Source: Streptomyces ortus (GTDB lineage Bacteria; Actinomycetota; Actinomycetes; Streptomycetales; Streptomycetaceae). Taken from it: 64,000 bases of DNA. Shown here one piece after another: positions 50,266 through 58,185 of this stretch; the first letter of the stretch is position 1; the number at the start of each line of letters is the position of its first letter. Both the position numbers and the translations under genes were made by a program. The notes beneath the pieces are model-generated. The model made no database searches. It was not told the origin of the DNA and saw only the letters and a list, made by a program, of their open reading frames with translations. The stretch is taken from NCBI RefSeq assembly GCF_026341275.1, contig NZ_JAIFZO010000002.1:570361-634360 (forward strand). Direction: 5' to 3'.

Positions 50266-51474
50266 CTACGGGCGGCGGTCCAGCTCCCCCGACAGCAGGA
50301 ACGCCACGCTCCGCTCCTTCTCCGTCCAGGCCCGGGTGTCCAGTTCGACGGACTGCAGGAGGGCGCACTCGACCCGGTAGCCGTGCTCGGTCAGGTCGCG
50401 GCCGATGAGTTCGGCGGCGTCGCGGGTGGACGCGTGCGTGACGATCCGCTCGGGGCGCCGATCGGCGACGGCGGAGACCACCGCGGCACCCCCGCCCCCG
50501 ACGCGCACGACGTCCGGCTCGGGCAGGTTCTCCAGGATGTGCGGGGCGGTGCCGTGCGCGATCTGGAACTGGACGCCGAAACGGCGGGCGGTGGCCATGG
50601 TCCGGGCGCAGGCGTCGGCGTCGCGGTCGACGGCGATGACGGCGGCGCCGCAGCGCGCGGCCTCCGTGGCGAAGGCGCCGCTGCCGGAGCCGATGTCCCA
50701 GACGAGGTCGCCGGACCGCGGCCCCAGGCGGGCGAGTTGCGCCGCGCGCAGCACCTCCGTCTCGCCCTCGCCGAGCTCGCCGCCGTACATCTCGTCGGGC
50801 AGTGCCCAGCCGCGCGGGCCGGTGCCCGGGTCGCGGCCGGCGATCCAGCCGCCGTCCTGGGAGGAGGTGACCGGGCCGCCCATGACGATGACGACGTTCG
50901 GGTCGCGCCAGGTGTGGTCGGCGACCTTGTCGGAGGTGAGCATCGTGACGCGCTCGCGCTCGGTGCCCAGGCCCTCGCAGATGACGAAGGTGCGGTGGAC
51001 GCCTTCGAGGAGCAGTCCGAGTTCGGCGGGTCCGGCGCCGGGTGAGGTGAGGACGGCGACCTTGTGGTGGGCGCGGCACACGTTCACCGCGCGTCGCAGG
51101 GTGCGCCGGTGTGCGACGACCACCTGGGCGTCGTCCCAGGGCATCCCGGCGCGGGCGAAGGCGGCGGCCACGGAGGAGACGGCGGGGACGACCTCGACCT
51201 CCAGGCCGAACTCGGGCGCGCGCAGGGTGCGTACGACTCCGAAGAAGCCGGGGTCCCCGTCGGCGAGGACGACGGCCGTGCCGCGGTGGGCGGCGATGCG
51301 GCGGGCGGCGAGGACGACGCTGCCGAGCCGAATGCGTTCGGCGGTCGGAGGCACCTCGGGGAGGGCCAGGTGGGGCGCCGCGCCCGCCACCAGTGTGGCG
51401 GCGCCGAGCGCCGAGCGCGCCGCGTCCGTCAGCGGCGAGCCGTCACAGCCGATCACCGTGACCCGATCGGCCAT
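50266..51474 (-). CDS. cobL: CobL (CbiE-CbiT fusion), precorrin-6Y C5,15-methyltransferase
   Basis: 402 residues. The N-terminal CbiE-type tetrapyrrole methylase (VTVIGCDGSPLTDAARSALG, LADGDPGFFGVVRTL, AVSSVAAAFARAGMPWDDAQ) is followed by a C-terminal CbiT-type SAM domain (DLVWDIGSGSGAFATEAARC, VRVGGGGAAVVSAVADRRPE). The bifunctional enzyme methylates C5 and C15 of precorrin-6Y and decarboxylates the acetate chain. AGGAGACTGACAACG precedes the ATG. It is upstream of bluB-cobT on the same strand but separated by 372 nt. Confidence 0.95.
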   Translation of the reverse strand: MADRVTVIGCDGSPLTDAARSALGAATLVAGAAPHLALPEVPPTAERIRLGSVVLAARRIAAHRGTAVVLADGDPGFFGVVRTLRAPEFGLEVEVVPAVSSVAAAFARAGMPWDDAQVVVAHRRTLRRAVNVCRAHHKVAVLTSPGAGPAELGLLLEGVHRTFVICEGLGTERERVTMLTSDKVADHTWRDPNVVIVMGGPVTSSQDGGWIAGRDPGTGPRGWALPDEMYGGELGEGETEVLRAAQLARLGPRSGDLVWDIGSGSGAFATEAARCGAAVIAVDRDADACARTMATARRFGVQFQIAHGTAPHILENLPEPDVVRVGGGGAAVVSAVADRRPERIVTHASTRDAAELIGRDLTEHGYRVECALLQSVELDTRAWTEKERSVAFLLSGELDRRP

Positions 51475-51669
51475 CGTTGTCAGTCTCCTGGAGTCATCGC
51501 AGGTCGTCGGGTGGGCGGCGGCGGGCCGCCGGGCAGGCGTGCGGAGTCCCGAGAGCGTACCTCGTGATGTCCGGGCGCTTCGGCGGGGGTGTCCGCGGGG
51601 GTCTCGGTGCGGGGTTCGGCGCGGTTCTCGGTGGGGATGCTGCCCGGGGGCCGTTCCGGTCCGGCCGGT

Positions 51670-52308
51670 TCAGTTCCAGTCGGAGTACGCGGTGAAGCCA
51701 CCGGTGTCGGCGAGCTGCTCGGCGATGCCCTCGATGTCCTCGGGAAGCAGGCCCCACACGATGAAGTCGGTGCGCAGGTCCTCCCAGCGCCCGTCCTCGG
51801 TGCGGGTGCGCGCTATGCAGGCACCCCTCAGGACGCCCTCGCTGATGCAGCCGATCTTCTGCGCGACCTGCTGGGAGGCGGTGTTGTCCGCCGCCGTGCG
51901 CAGTTCGAGACGCTCGAACTTCTGGTCGTTGAAGAGCCATTGGGCGGTGGCGAGCGCCGCTTCGGAGGCGTAGCCCTCGCCGCGGGCCCAGGGGGCGGTG
52001 ATGTACGAGAGCTCCGTGGAGCGGACATGCCAATCCGTGTTGCCGAGCTGGATGATGCCGACCAGGCGCTGGGTGAGGAACTCGATGACGACGAGGTCGA
52101 GTCCGCGGCCGGAGGTGCGCTCGGTGGGCGCGTACTTGTCGATCCAGTGGCGGGCGGCGGCCTCGGTGAACGGCTGCGGCACGGACGTCCAGGCGGCGAC
52201 CTGTTCGTCGTTCATCATCTCCGTGAAGGCAGGAATGTCCTCGTCCTCAAGAGGGCGCAGCACCAACCGCTCCGTGTTCAGCGAGATGTCGGGGAAGGTG
52301 TTCGTCAT
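51670..52308 (-). CDS. RimJ/RimL-type GNAT acetyltransferase
   Basis: 212 residues. TERLVLRPLEDEDIPAFTEM opens the fold as in RimJ/RimL-like enzymes. The acetyl-CoA-binding region is ELSYITAPWARGEGYASEAA, then LELRTAADNTASQQVAQKIG, and the C-terminal part has VLRGACIARTRTEDGRWEDL. The substrate cannot be named. The start ATG at 52306-52308 has a GGAG site. The 195-nt gap on its 3' side (51475-51669) shows only GC-rich sequence. Confidence 0.92.
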   Translation of the reverse strand: MTNTFPDISLNTERLVLRPLEDEDIPAFTEMMNDEQVAAWTSVPQPFTEAAARHWIDKYAPTERTSGRGLDLVVIEFLTQRLVGIIQLGNTDWHVRSTELSYITAPWARGEGYASEAALATAQWLFNDQKFERLELRTAADNTASQQVAQKIGCISEGVLRGACIARTRTEDGRWEDLRTDFIVWGLLPEDIEGIAEQLADTGGFTAYSDWN

Positions 52309-52462
52309 GCGCCGCTCCGTAACCATCAGGGACCGTCGGGCCTGCTGAACTGCCCAGCATGCAGCATGCGGGCGCAGAACCGCACCACGGAGCCGGCTCC
52401 TTGTCGACGAGTCGACACCGTGGCGCGTCGGGAACGGCCCGGCGACGGCCGGGGGGCCGGTG

Positions 52463-53293
52463 TCACCCGGAAGTGACGGGCAGGACTGATCCCTTGTACT
52501 TGTCCTCGATGAACTTCCGCACCTCGTCGGAGGTCAGGAGCTTCGCCAGCTTCTCGACCCGCGGGTCGTCCTCGTCGCCCCTCTTCACGGCGAGCAGGTT
52601 CGCGTACGGGTTGTTCTTCGCGGACTCCAGCAGGATGGCGTCGTCGGCCGGGCTGAGGCCCGCGTCCTGGGCGTAGTTGTTGTTGATGACCGCGGCGGCC
52701 ACGTCGTCCAGGGAGCGCGGCAGCTGCGCCGGTTCGAGTTCCTTGAACTTCAGGTTCTTCGGGTTCTTCACGATGTCGCCCGGGGACGCGGTCGTGCCGG
52801 CCCCCGCCTTCAGCGTGATGACGCCCTCGGAGGCGAGGAGCTTCAGGGCGCGGCCCTCGTTGGTGATGTCGCCGGGCACCGCGACGGTGACTCCGTCGGG
52901 GAGGTCGGCGACGTCCCGGACCTTCTTCGAGTACACGCCCATGGGCGGCAGGTACGCGTCCACGACCGGGACCAGGTCGGTGCCCTTGGATTTGTTGAAG
53001 TCGTCCAGGAAGGGCTCGTTCTGGTACAGGTTCGCGTCGAGTGAGCCCTCCTGGAGCGCGGTGTTCGGCAGGACGTAGTCCGTGAACTCCTTGATCTCCA
53101 GGTCGAGTCCGTTCTTCGCGGCGAGGTCCTTCTCGATGTAGGACAGGACCTCGCCGGCCGGGACGGCGGTGGCGCCGACGACCAGCGCGCCGCCGTCACC
53201 TCCGCCGGAGCCCCCGTCGCCGGAACCGCAGGCGGTCAGGGTCAGGCCGAGGGCCAGTGCGGCGGTCGCCGCGGAGATGACGGGCTTGCGCAT
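52463..53293 (-). CDS. metQ: MetQ-type methionine-binding lipoprotein (copy 1)
   Basis: 276 residues. Lipobox LTAC with C22 after a short signal. The mature protein is NlpA/MetQ-type: VVGATAVPAGEVLSYIEKDL, LEIKEFTDYVLPNTALQEGS, DANLYQNEPFLDDFNKSKGT and VAVPGDITNEGRALKLLAS. It should deliver methionine (D- or L-, or a derivative) to MetNI. It is the fourth and last gene of the cluster, 54 nt after the paralogue. The two share most blocks, so they arose by tandem duplication. Confidence 0.94.
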   Translation of the reverse strand: MRKPVISAATAALALGLTLTACGSGDGGSGGGDGGALVVGATAVPAGEVLSYIEKDLAAKNGLDLEIKEFTDYVLPNTALQEGSLDANLYQNEPFLDDFNKSKGTDLVPVVDAYLPPMGVYSKKVRDVADLPDGVTVAVPGDITNEGRALKLLASEGVITLKAGAGTTASPGDIVKNPKNLKFKELEPAQLPRSLDDVAAAVINNNYAQDAGLSPADDAILLESAKNNPYANLLAVKRGDEDDPRVEKLAKLLTSDEVRKFIEDKYKGSVLPVTSG

Positions 53294-53347
53294 CGTCGGC
53301 GCCTTCCTCAGATGGTTCGCGTGGCTCGGATGGTGCGGAGTGGCCGG

Positions 53348-54175
53348 TCAGAAGGACGCGATGACGGAACCGGCGTACTTGTCCGCGATGAACTTCTTGA
53401 CCTCGGCGGAGGTCAGGAGCTTCGCGAGCTTCTTGACGCGCGGGTCGTCCTCGTTGCCCTCCTTGACGGCGAGGAAGTTGCCGTACGGGTTGTCGTCGGC
53501 GGACTCCAGCACGAGGGCGTCCTCGGAGGGCTTGAGGTCGGACTCGATGGCGTAGTTGCCGTTGATGACCGCCGCGTCGACGTCGTCGAGGGAGCGTGGA
53601 GTCTGGGCCGCCTCCAGCTCCTTGAACTCGAGGTTCTTCGGGTTCTTCGCGATGTCCTTGGGGGTCGCGTCGTTGCCCGCGCCGTCCTTGAGCGTGATGA
53701 TCCCGTTGGCGTCGAGGAGCTTGAGCGCCCGCGCCTCGTTGACCGTGTCGTTCGGGACGGCGACGGTCGCGCCGCTCTTCAGCTCGCCGGCCTTCTTGAT
53801 CTTGTTGGAGTAGAGGCCGAGCGGTTCCAGGTGGACCGTGACGACGGGCACGATGTGGGTGCCGTTCTTCTTGTTGAAGTCGTCGAGGTACGGCTGGTTC
53901 TGGAAGTAGTTGGCGCCGACCGAACCGTCCTCGGTCGCGGTGTTCGGCAGGACGTAGTCCGTGAACTCCTTGACCTGGAGGTCGAGTCCCGCGTCCTTGG
54001 CGAGGTTGTCCTTCACGTAGGTCAGGATCTCGGCGTGCGGGACGGGGCTGGCGGCGACGATCAGCGGACCGCTCGTGTCGGAGGCGTCGTCCTTGCCCGA
54101 GCCGCAGGCCGTGAGACCCAGGGTGAGGGCTCCGGCGGCGAGGACGGCGGTGGTGAGCTTTACGGCGTTACGCAC
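53348..54175 (-). CDS. MetQ-type methionine-binding lipoprotein (copy 2)
   Basis: 275 residues from a GTG at 54173-54175. The lipobox is LTAC with C24. Blocks parallel to copy 1 are LIVAASPVPHAEILTYVKDN, LQVKEFTDYVLPNTATEDGS, VGANYFQNQPYLDDFNKKNG and VAVPNDTVNEARALKLLD. Differences cluster around the ligand-facing segments (VTVHLEPLGLYSNK here, VDAYLPPMGVYSKK in copy 1), hinting at distinct ligands. It follows metI after a 112-nt gap. Confidence 0.94.
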   Translation of the reverse strand: MRNAVKLTTAVLAAGALTLGLTACGSGKDDASDTSGPLIVAASPVPHAEILTYVKDNLAKDAGLDLQVKEFTDYVLPNTATEDGSVGANYFQNQPYLDDFNKKNGTHIVPVVTVHLEPLGLYSNKIKKAGELKSGATVAVPNDTVNEARALKLLDANGIITLKDGAGNDATPKDIAKNPKNLEFKELEAAQTPRSLDDVDAAVINGNYAIESDLKPSEDALVLESADDNPYGNFLAVKEGNEDDPRVKKLAKLLTSAEVKKFIADKYAGSVIASF

Positions 54176-54287
54176 GAAAAGTGCCTTTCCATTGGGGCTG
54201 GGTGTCCCCGCGAAGGGTGTACGGGGACGTCTGCGGGTGTGGAGTGGGGACGCGTATGGGAGGGGGGTCGCTGCGGTGCCGGAGGTG

Positions 54288-55121
54288 TCAGCCGGCCTTG
54301 CTGACGTCGGCTGCGGGCCTCTCGGCGGAGGTGCCCGTGACCGCCGGACCGGAGCCAGCATCGGCATCGGCATCGGCCTCTGTGCCGGCGGTCGCCCGGG
54401 AGCCGGAGTTCACCGCGGCCCTGCTCCTCAGCAGCCTGAGCCGCGGCGCCGTACCCGACCGGCCGCCGCGCCGGTGCAGCCCCCGCGCGGCGTAGTCGCC
54501 GACGAACTGGATGAGGGAGATGACCACGGCGAGCACGGCCACGGTGATCCACATCAGTTCGGTCTCGAAGCGCTGGTAGCCGTAGCGGATGGCGATGTCG
54601 CCGAGGCCGCCCGCGCCCACGGTGCCGGCCATCGCGGAGTAGCCGATGAGGGCGACGATCGTCGTCGTGGTGCTGGAGATCAGCGACGGGAGTGACTCGG
54701 GGACGAGCACCTTGCGGACGACGGTCCAGGTGTTGCCGCCCATCGACTGCACGGCTTCCACGAGACCGCCGTCCACTTCGCGGACAGCCGTCTCGACCAG
54801 CCGCGCGAAGAACGGGATCGCACCGATCGCGAGCGGCACGATGGCGGCCTCACGGCCGATGGTGGTGCCGGTGATCGACCGGGTGAAGCCCATCAGTGCG
54901 ACCATCAGGATGATGAACGGCATCGAGCGGGCGATGTTCACGACCTGCCCGATGACCTTGTTCAGCACGGTGTTCTGCAGCAGGCCGCCCCGGTCGGTGA
55001 GGACCAGCAGGATGCCCAGCGGCAGACCGCCGACGACGGCGATGACCGTCGACCACCCGACCATGTAGAGGGTGTCCCAACACGCCTGCTCCAGCAGCGG
55101 CTGCATCTCGGACCAGGTCAC
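54288..55121 (-). CDS. metI: MetI, methionine ABC transporter permease
   Basis: 277 residues. The GTG start (55119-55121) overlaps the metN stop as GTGA. Five helices fit the MetI topology, starting with ACWDTLYMVGWSTVIAVVGGLPLGILL. The ATPase-docking loop is EVDGGLVEAVQSMGGNTWTV. The family usually ends near residue 220. Here about 55 extra residues follow (RRGGRSGTAPRLRLLRSR, then TEADADADAGSGPAVTG), a low-complexity cytoplasmic tail. Position between metN and metQ supports the assignment. Confidence 0.95.
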   Translation of the reverse strand: MTWSEMQPLLEQACWDTLYMVGWSTVIAVVGGLPLGILLVLTDRGGLLQNTVLNKVIGQVVNIARSMPFIILMVALMGFTRSITGTTIGREAAIVPLAIGAIPFFARLVETAVREVDGGLVEAVQSMGGNTWTVVRKVLVPESLPSLISSTTTTIVALIGYSAMAGTVGAGGLGDIAIRYGYQRFETELMWITVAVLAVVISLIQFVGDYAARGLHRRGGRSGTAPRLRLLRSRAAVNSGSRATAGTEADADADAGSGPAVTGTSAERPAADVSKAG

Positions 55122-56176
55122 TTGGCACCTTCCTTCACCGGCGCGGACGCCAGGGCCGCCGCGCCGACGAGCTCGATCTGCAGTCCCTGCTCGCGCAGGA
55201 AGCCGACCGGCACGACGTTGTCCTCGTAGCGTCCGGGGAGTTCGATGCGCATACGGCCGACCTGGCGGCCCGCGACGGTGTCCATCGCGGCGCCGAGGAT
55301 CGAGATGTCGATGTTGTACGTGCGCGAGAGCTGCGAGATGACCGGCCGGGTCGCGGCGTCGCCGTGGAAGGTGACGTCGATGACCGTGCGGTCGTGCCCC
55401 GAGGTGTCGCCGCTGACCGGGAAGAGCGCGGCGGCCAGCTCGGAGCCCGGCGTGGCGAGCAGTTCGGTGACGGTGCCCGACTCGACGATCCGCCCGTTCT
55501 CCATGAGCGCCGCCGAGTCGCAGACGGTCTTGACGACGTCCATCTCGTGGGTGATGAGCAGGACGGTCAGACCCAGTTGCCGGTTCAGGTCGCGCAGCAG
55601 GTGGAGGATGGAGCGGGTCGTCTCCGGGTCCAGGGCGCTGGTCGCCTCGTCCGACAGGAGCACCTTCGGGTCCCCCGCCAGGGCGCGGGCGATGCCGACG
55701 CGCTGCTTCTGGCCGCCGGAGAGCTGGGCCGGGTAGGCGTTGGCCTTGTCGGAGAGACCGACCAGGTCGAGCAGTTCCAGCGCCTTGCGGGACCGCTCCC
55801 TGCCCGACGTGCCGAGGATCTCCAGCGGCAGCTCGACGTTGTCCTGGACGGTCCGGGTGGACAGCAGGTTGAAGTGCTGGAAGACCATGCCGATACGGCT
55901 GCGCGCCTGGCGCAGCTCCCGGCCGGCGCGCGGGCCGCGCCCGGCGAGGGCCGTGAGGTCCTGACCCGCGACGGTCACGGTGCCGGCGGTGGGGCGCTCC
56001 AGCAGGTTGACGCAGCGGATGAGGGAGGACTTGCCGGCGCCGGACTGTCCGATGACGCCGTACACCTCGCCTTCGCGGACATGGAGATCGACGCCGTCCA
56101 GGGCGGTGATCTCCCGGCCGCGCGAGCGGTAGACCTTCGTGAGGCCTGTTGTCGTGATCACTGGGGTTTCCGTCAC
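55118..56176 (-). CDS. metN: MetN, methionine ABC transporter ATPase
   Basis: About 352 residues. Walker A GQSGAGKS (43-50), Q-loop VFQHFN, signature LSGGQKQR, Walker B VLLSDEATSALDPET and H-loop ITHEMDVV are all present. A C-terminal NIL regulatory domain (VTFHGDAATRPVISQLSRTY) that binds methionine for feedback inhibition follows. GTG at 56174-56176 (VTETPVITTTGLTKVY) was chosen. A longer frame to 56236 or a later GTG is possible. The 206-nt leader between this start and the upstream short ORF holds several hairpins and no other gene. Confidence 0.96.
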   Translation of the reverse strand: MTETPVITTTGLTKVYRSRGREITALDGVDLHVREGEVYGVIGQSGAGKSSLIRCVNLLERPTAGTVTVAGQDLTALAGRGPRAGRELRQARSRIGMVFQHFNLLSTRTVQDNVELPLEILGTSGRERSRKALELLDLVGLSDKANAYPAQLSGGQKQRVGIARALAGDPKVLLSDEATSALDPETTRSILHLLRDLNRQLGLTVLLITHEMDVVKTVCDSAALMENGRIVESGTVTELLATPGSELAAALFPVSGDTSGHDRTVIDVTFHGDAATRPVISQLSRTYNIDISILGAAMDTVAGRQVGRMRIELPGRYEDNVVPVGFLREQGLQIELVGAAALASAPVKEGAK

Positions 56177-56382
56177 TGTCGAGTGCAGGGCGTGGGTGTG
56201 CGCCGGGCACGGGTGCATTTCGGTCGAACGCGGCACGGTCGTCCACGCGGTGGCGTCGGTGAACCGGGCTTTCGGCAGAACTGCGTGCGCGGGGCAGGCT
56301 CAGGCGCGTACGGAACAGGCGTACGGGCAGCCGTGAGCGGGCTCGCTTCGGGGCGCGAGGCTGGGGGTGGTGCGGGGGCCCT

Positions 56383-56469
56383 CTAGAAGGCGCACATTCG
56401 ACACATACAGCGAGCACCGGGCGTCATGGTCGCCTCGGTCGCAAGGATGCGGCTGCTCGTCGTGGTCAT
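56383..56469 (-). CDS. 28-codon Cys/Met-rich leader peptide upstream of metNIQQ
   Basis: ATG at 56467-56469, stop TAG at 56383-56385. The peptide is MTTTSSRILATEATMTPGA followed by RCMCRMCAF: Cys at 21, 23 and 26 and Met at 15, 22 and 25, an extreme density of sulfur amino acids for this genome. No Shine-Dalgarno precedes it. The -10-like TACTTT sits so close that transcription could begin at the ATG, giving a leaderless message. Leaderless Cys-codon leader peptides are known attenuators in mycobacteria. A similar role for the methionine importer is inferred here. The frame is open further upstream, so a chance tail is possible. Confidence 0.6.
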   Translation of the reverse strand: MTTTSSRILATEATMTPGARCMCRMCAF

Positions 56470-56473
56470 GAGA

Positions 56474-56479
56474 AAAGTA
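56474..56479 (-). promoter_or_regulatory. Candidate -10 box (TACTTT) of the met locus
   Basis: On the minus strand TACTTT lies inside an unusually AT-rich run (AAAGATCTGCTTTACTTTTC, 56473-56492) and ends 4 nt before the leader ATG, placing the expected start site at or next to that ATG. No good TTGACA-like -35 is seen, so an activator may be needed. Confidence 0.5.
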
Positions 56480-56509
56480 AAGCAGATCTTTGCGCTGTAC
56501 CGGGAACCG

Positions 56510-56528
56510 CTGTCCGCATGACGGACAG
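56510..56528. promoter_or_regulatory. Perfect 19-bp palindrome, possible operator of the met locus
   Basis: CTGTCCG-CATGA-CGGACAG has perfect 7-bp arms. It lies just upstream of the expected -35 position of the met promoter and 25 nt beyond the stop of the HAD gene. Either a regulator site or the HAD gene's terminator is possible. The location beside the promoter favours the first. Confidence 0.5.
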
Positions 56529-56552
56529 TGGTGGACACCCTTTGGACGGCGT

Positions 56553-57200
56553 TCACTCCCCGACGGTGAGCTCCACTCCCCCGTCGGTGACCAGTACTGC
56601 CACGGCCGAGAGGTCCTCGACGACGACATCCGCGGTCAGCTCGGCGGCGCGGTGCGTTGTGGTCAAGGCCACGGTGGTCATGCCGGCCGAGCGGCCCGCC
56701 TGGAGACCGGCGGGCGCGTCCTCGAAGACGACACAGCGGGCCGGGTCCACGCCGAGCCGCCGGGCGGCCAGCAGGAAGGGCTCGGGGTCGGGCTTGCCGC
56801 GGGTGATGTCGTCGGCGGCGACCAGGTTCTTCGGGCGGATGCCGACCTCGGCGAGACGCGCCTCGCCCAGGCGCCGGGTGGCGGAGGTGACGACGGCCCA
56901 GCGGTCGGCGGGCAGCGAGTCGAGGAGGGCCTTCGTCCCGGGCAGCAGGTGCACACCGCCCGCGACGTCCTCCACCTCCAGCTGCTCGATCCGTACGACG
57001 GCCTCGGGGACCCTGGCGGCCGGCAGCAGGTCGGCGGCTATCTCGGCGGCCGGGCGGCCGTGCAGCTCGACCCCGGCGAACTCCTCGGCGGTGATCCCGT
57101 ACTCCGCGGCCCACCTGCTCCAGCAGCGGTACACCGAATCGAGGGACGAGACGAGTGTTCCGTCGTTGTCGAACAGCAGGGCATCGGCTTGGATCTTCAT
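56553..57200 (-). CDS. HAD-superfamily phosphatase (sugar-phosphatase type)
   Basis: 215 residues. Motif I is LLFDNDGTLVSS (D-x-D-G-T), motif II VVTSATRRLGEA, the lysine and motif III region are in ITRGKPDPEPFLLAARRLG, and motif IV is CVVFEDAPAGLQAG. The C1 cap between motifs I and II resembles sugar-phosphate phosphatases (YfbT/DOG-like), but the substrate is unknown. Start at MKIQADALLFDNDG (57198-57200). The frame is open to 57371 but the extra residues are basic and unlike the family. Confidence 0.93.
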   Translation of the reverse strand: MKIQADALLFDNDGTLVSSLDSVYRCWSRWAAEYGITAEEFAGVELHGRPAAEIAADLLPAARVPEAVVRIEQLEVEDVAGGVHLLPGTKALLDSLPADRWAVVTSATRRLGEARLAEVGIRPKNLVAADDITRGKPDPEPFLLAARRLGVDPARCVVFEDAPAGLQAGRSAGMTTVALTTTHRAAELTADVVVEDLSAVAVLVTDGGVELTVGE

Positions 57201-57269
57201 GTCCTCGACCCTACGGGGCACGCCGGGGGCGAGGGCGTCGGGCCATTTGGCCCGTAATAGGGTCACGGC

Positions 57270-57629
57270 ATGCTTGATGCCCTGACGGTCGCGACGGCCG
57301 TCGCCGCGCTCGCGCTCGCCGCCTGGTGCGGCTGGGCCGCATACCGGGACCAGCCGACCAAGGACTGGCACTTCATCGGCATGGCCGTGGTGACGCTCCT
57401 CACCCTCGTCCAGCTGGTGGTCGGCATCGTCCAGCTGGCCCGAGGCGAGAAGCCGGAACAGGGCACAACGATCTTCGTGTCGTATCTCATCGGCGCTTTC
57501 GCGTGCGTCCCGGCGGCGGGCTTCATGTCACTGGCGGAGCGCACCCGCTGGGGTTCGATCACGGTCGCGGCGGGCGGCGTGGTCCTCGCCGTGCTGCAGG
57601 TACGGCTCTACGACATCTGGGGAGGCTGA
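57270..57629 (+). CDS. Four-helix membrane protein, function unknown
   Basis: 119 residues with four hydrophobic helices: ALTVATAVAALALAAWCGWA, WHFIGMAVVTLLTLVQLVVG, TIFVSYLIGAFACVPAAGFMSL and SITVAAGGVVLAVLQVRL. No motif recognised. It ends 1 nt before the next gene, whose GGAGG ribosome site lies inside the end of this gene, so the two form an operon and probably interact. Confidence 0.88.
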   Translation: MLDALTVATAVAALALAAWCGWAAYRDQPTKDWHFIGMAVVTLLTLVQLVVGIVQLARGEKPEQGTTIFVSYLIGAFACVPAAGFMSLAERTRWGSITVAAGGVVLAVLQVRLYDIWGG

Positions 57630-57630
57630 G

Positions 57631-58143
57631 ATGCCGACGCCCGCCGAGAACCCCGGCACACCGGAGAATTCCGGAATGCCCGGGGCGCAGGGGACCCATG
57701 AGGACTCCGGGACGTCCGAGGGCGCAGGGACGCCCGGGAAGCCCCGCCGCACGCGGCTCATCGGCGGTCCAGGCCTGCTGCTGGTCTGGCTGTACGGGGT
57801 GATGGTCGTCGGCGCCGTGTCCCGCTCGGCCGTACAGATCGCCACGGAGTTCGACAAGGCACCGCTGGCCTACTCCCTGTCGGCGGTGGCCGGCCTGGTG
57901 TACGGCTTCATCACCTACTCGCTCGTACGCGGCGGCGAGCGGGCCCGCAGGGCGGCGCTGGTGTGCTGCGCCGCCGAACTCGCGGGCGTCCTGACCGTCG
58001 GCACCTGGACGCTGGCCGACCCCTCGGCCTTCCCCGACGCCACGGTCTGGTCGGACTACGGCATGGGCTACCTGTTCATCCCGGTCCTGCTCCCGGTCAC
58101 AGCGATGTTCTGGCTGCGCAGGAGCAGGACGGTCACTTCGTAA
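57631..58143 (+). CDS. Membrane protein cotranscribed with the 57270 gene
   Basis: 170 residues. The first 45 are a disordered Pro/Gly/Glu-rich tail (PGTPENSGMPGAQGTHEDSG). Four helices follow (GGPGLLLVWLYGVMVVGAV, LAYSLSAVAGLVYGFITYSL, AALVCCAAELAGVLTVGTW and MGYLFIPVLLPVTAMFWL). With its partner of similar topology it probably forms a small membrane complex. Nothing shows its activity. Confidence 0.88.
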   Translation: MPTPAENPGTPENSGMPGAQGTHEDSGTSEGAGTPGKPRRTRLIGGPGLLLVWLYGVMVVGAVSRSAVQIATEFDKAPLAYSLSAVAGLVYGFITYSLVRGGERARRAALVCCAAELAGVLTVGTWTLADPSAFPDATVWSDYGMGYLFIPVLLPVTAMFWLRRSRTVTS

Positions 58144-58149
58144 GAAGGG

Positions 58150-58169
58150 CCGCGCCCACACGGGCGCGG
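58150..58169. terminator. Hairpin between the membrane-protein pair and a GNAT gene
   Basis: CCGCGCCC-ACAC-GGGCGCGG (58150-58169) is a perfect 8-bp stem, 7 nt after the 58143 stop and just before the convergent GNAT stop. It abuts a reverse copy of the dispersed GCGCGGGGAACCGCGC core. Confidence 0.7.
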
Positions 58170-58185
58170 GGAACCGCGCGGAGTG

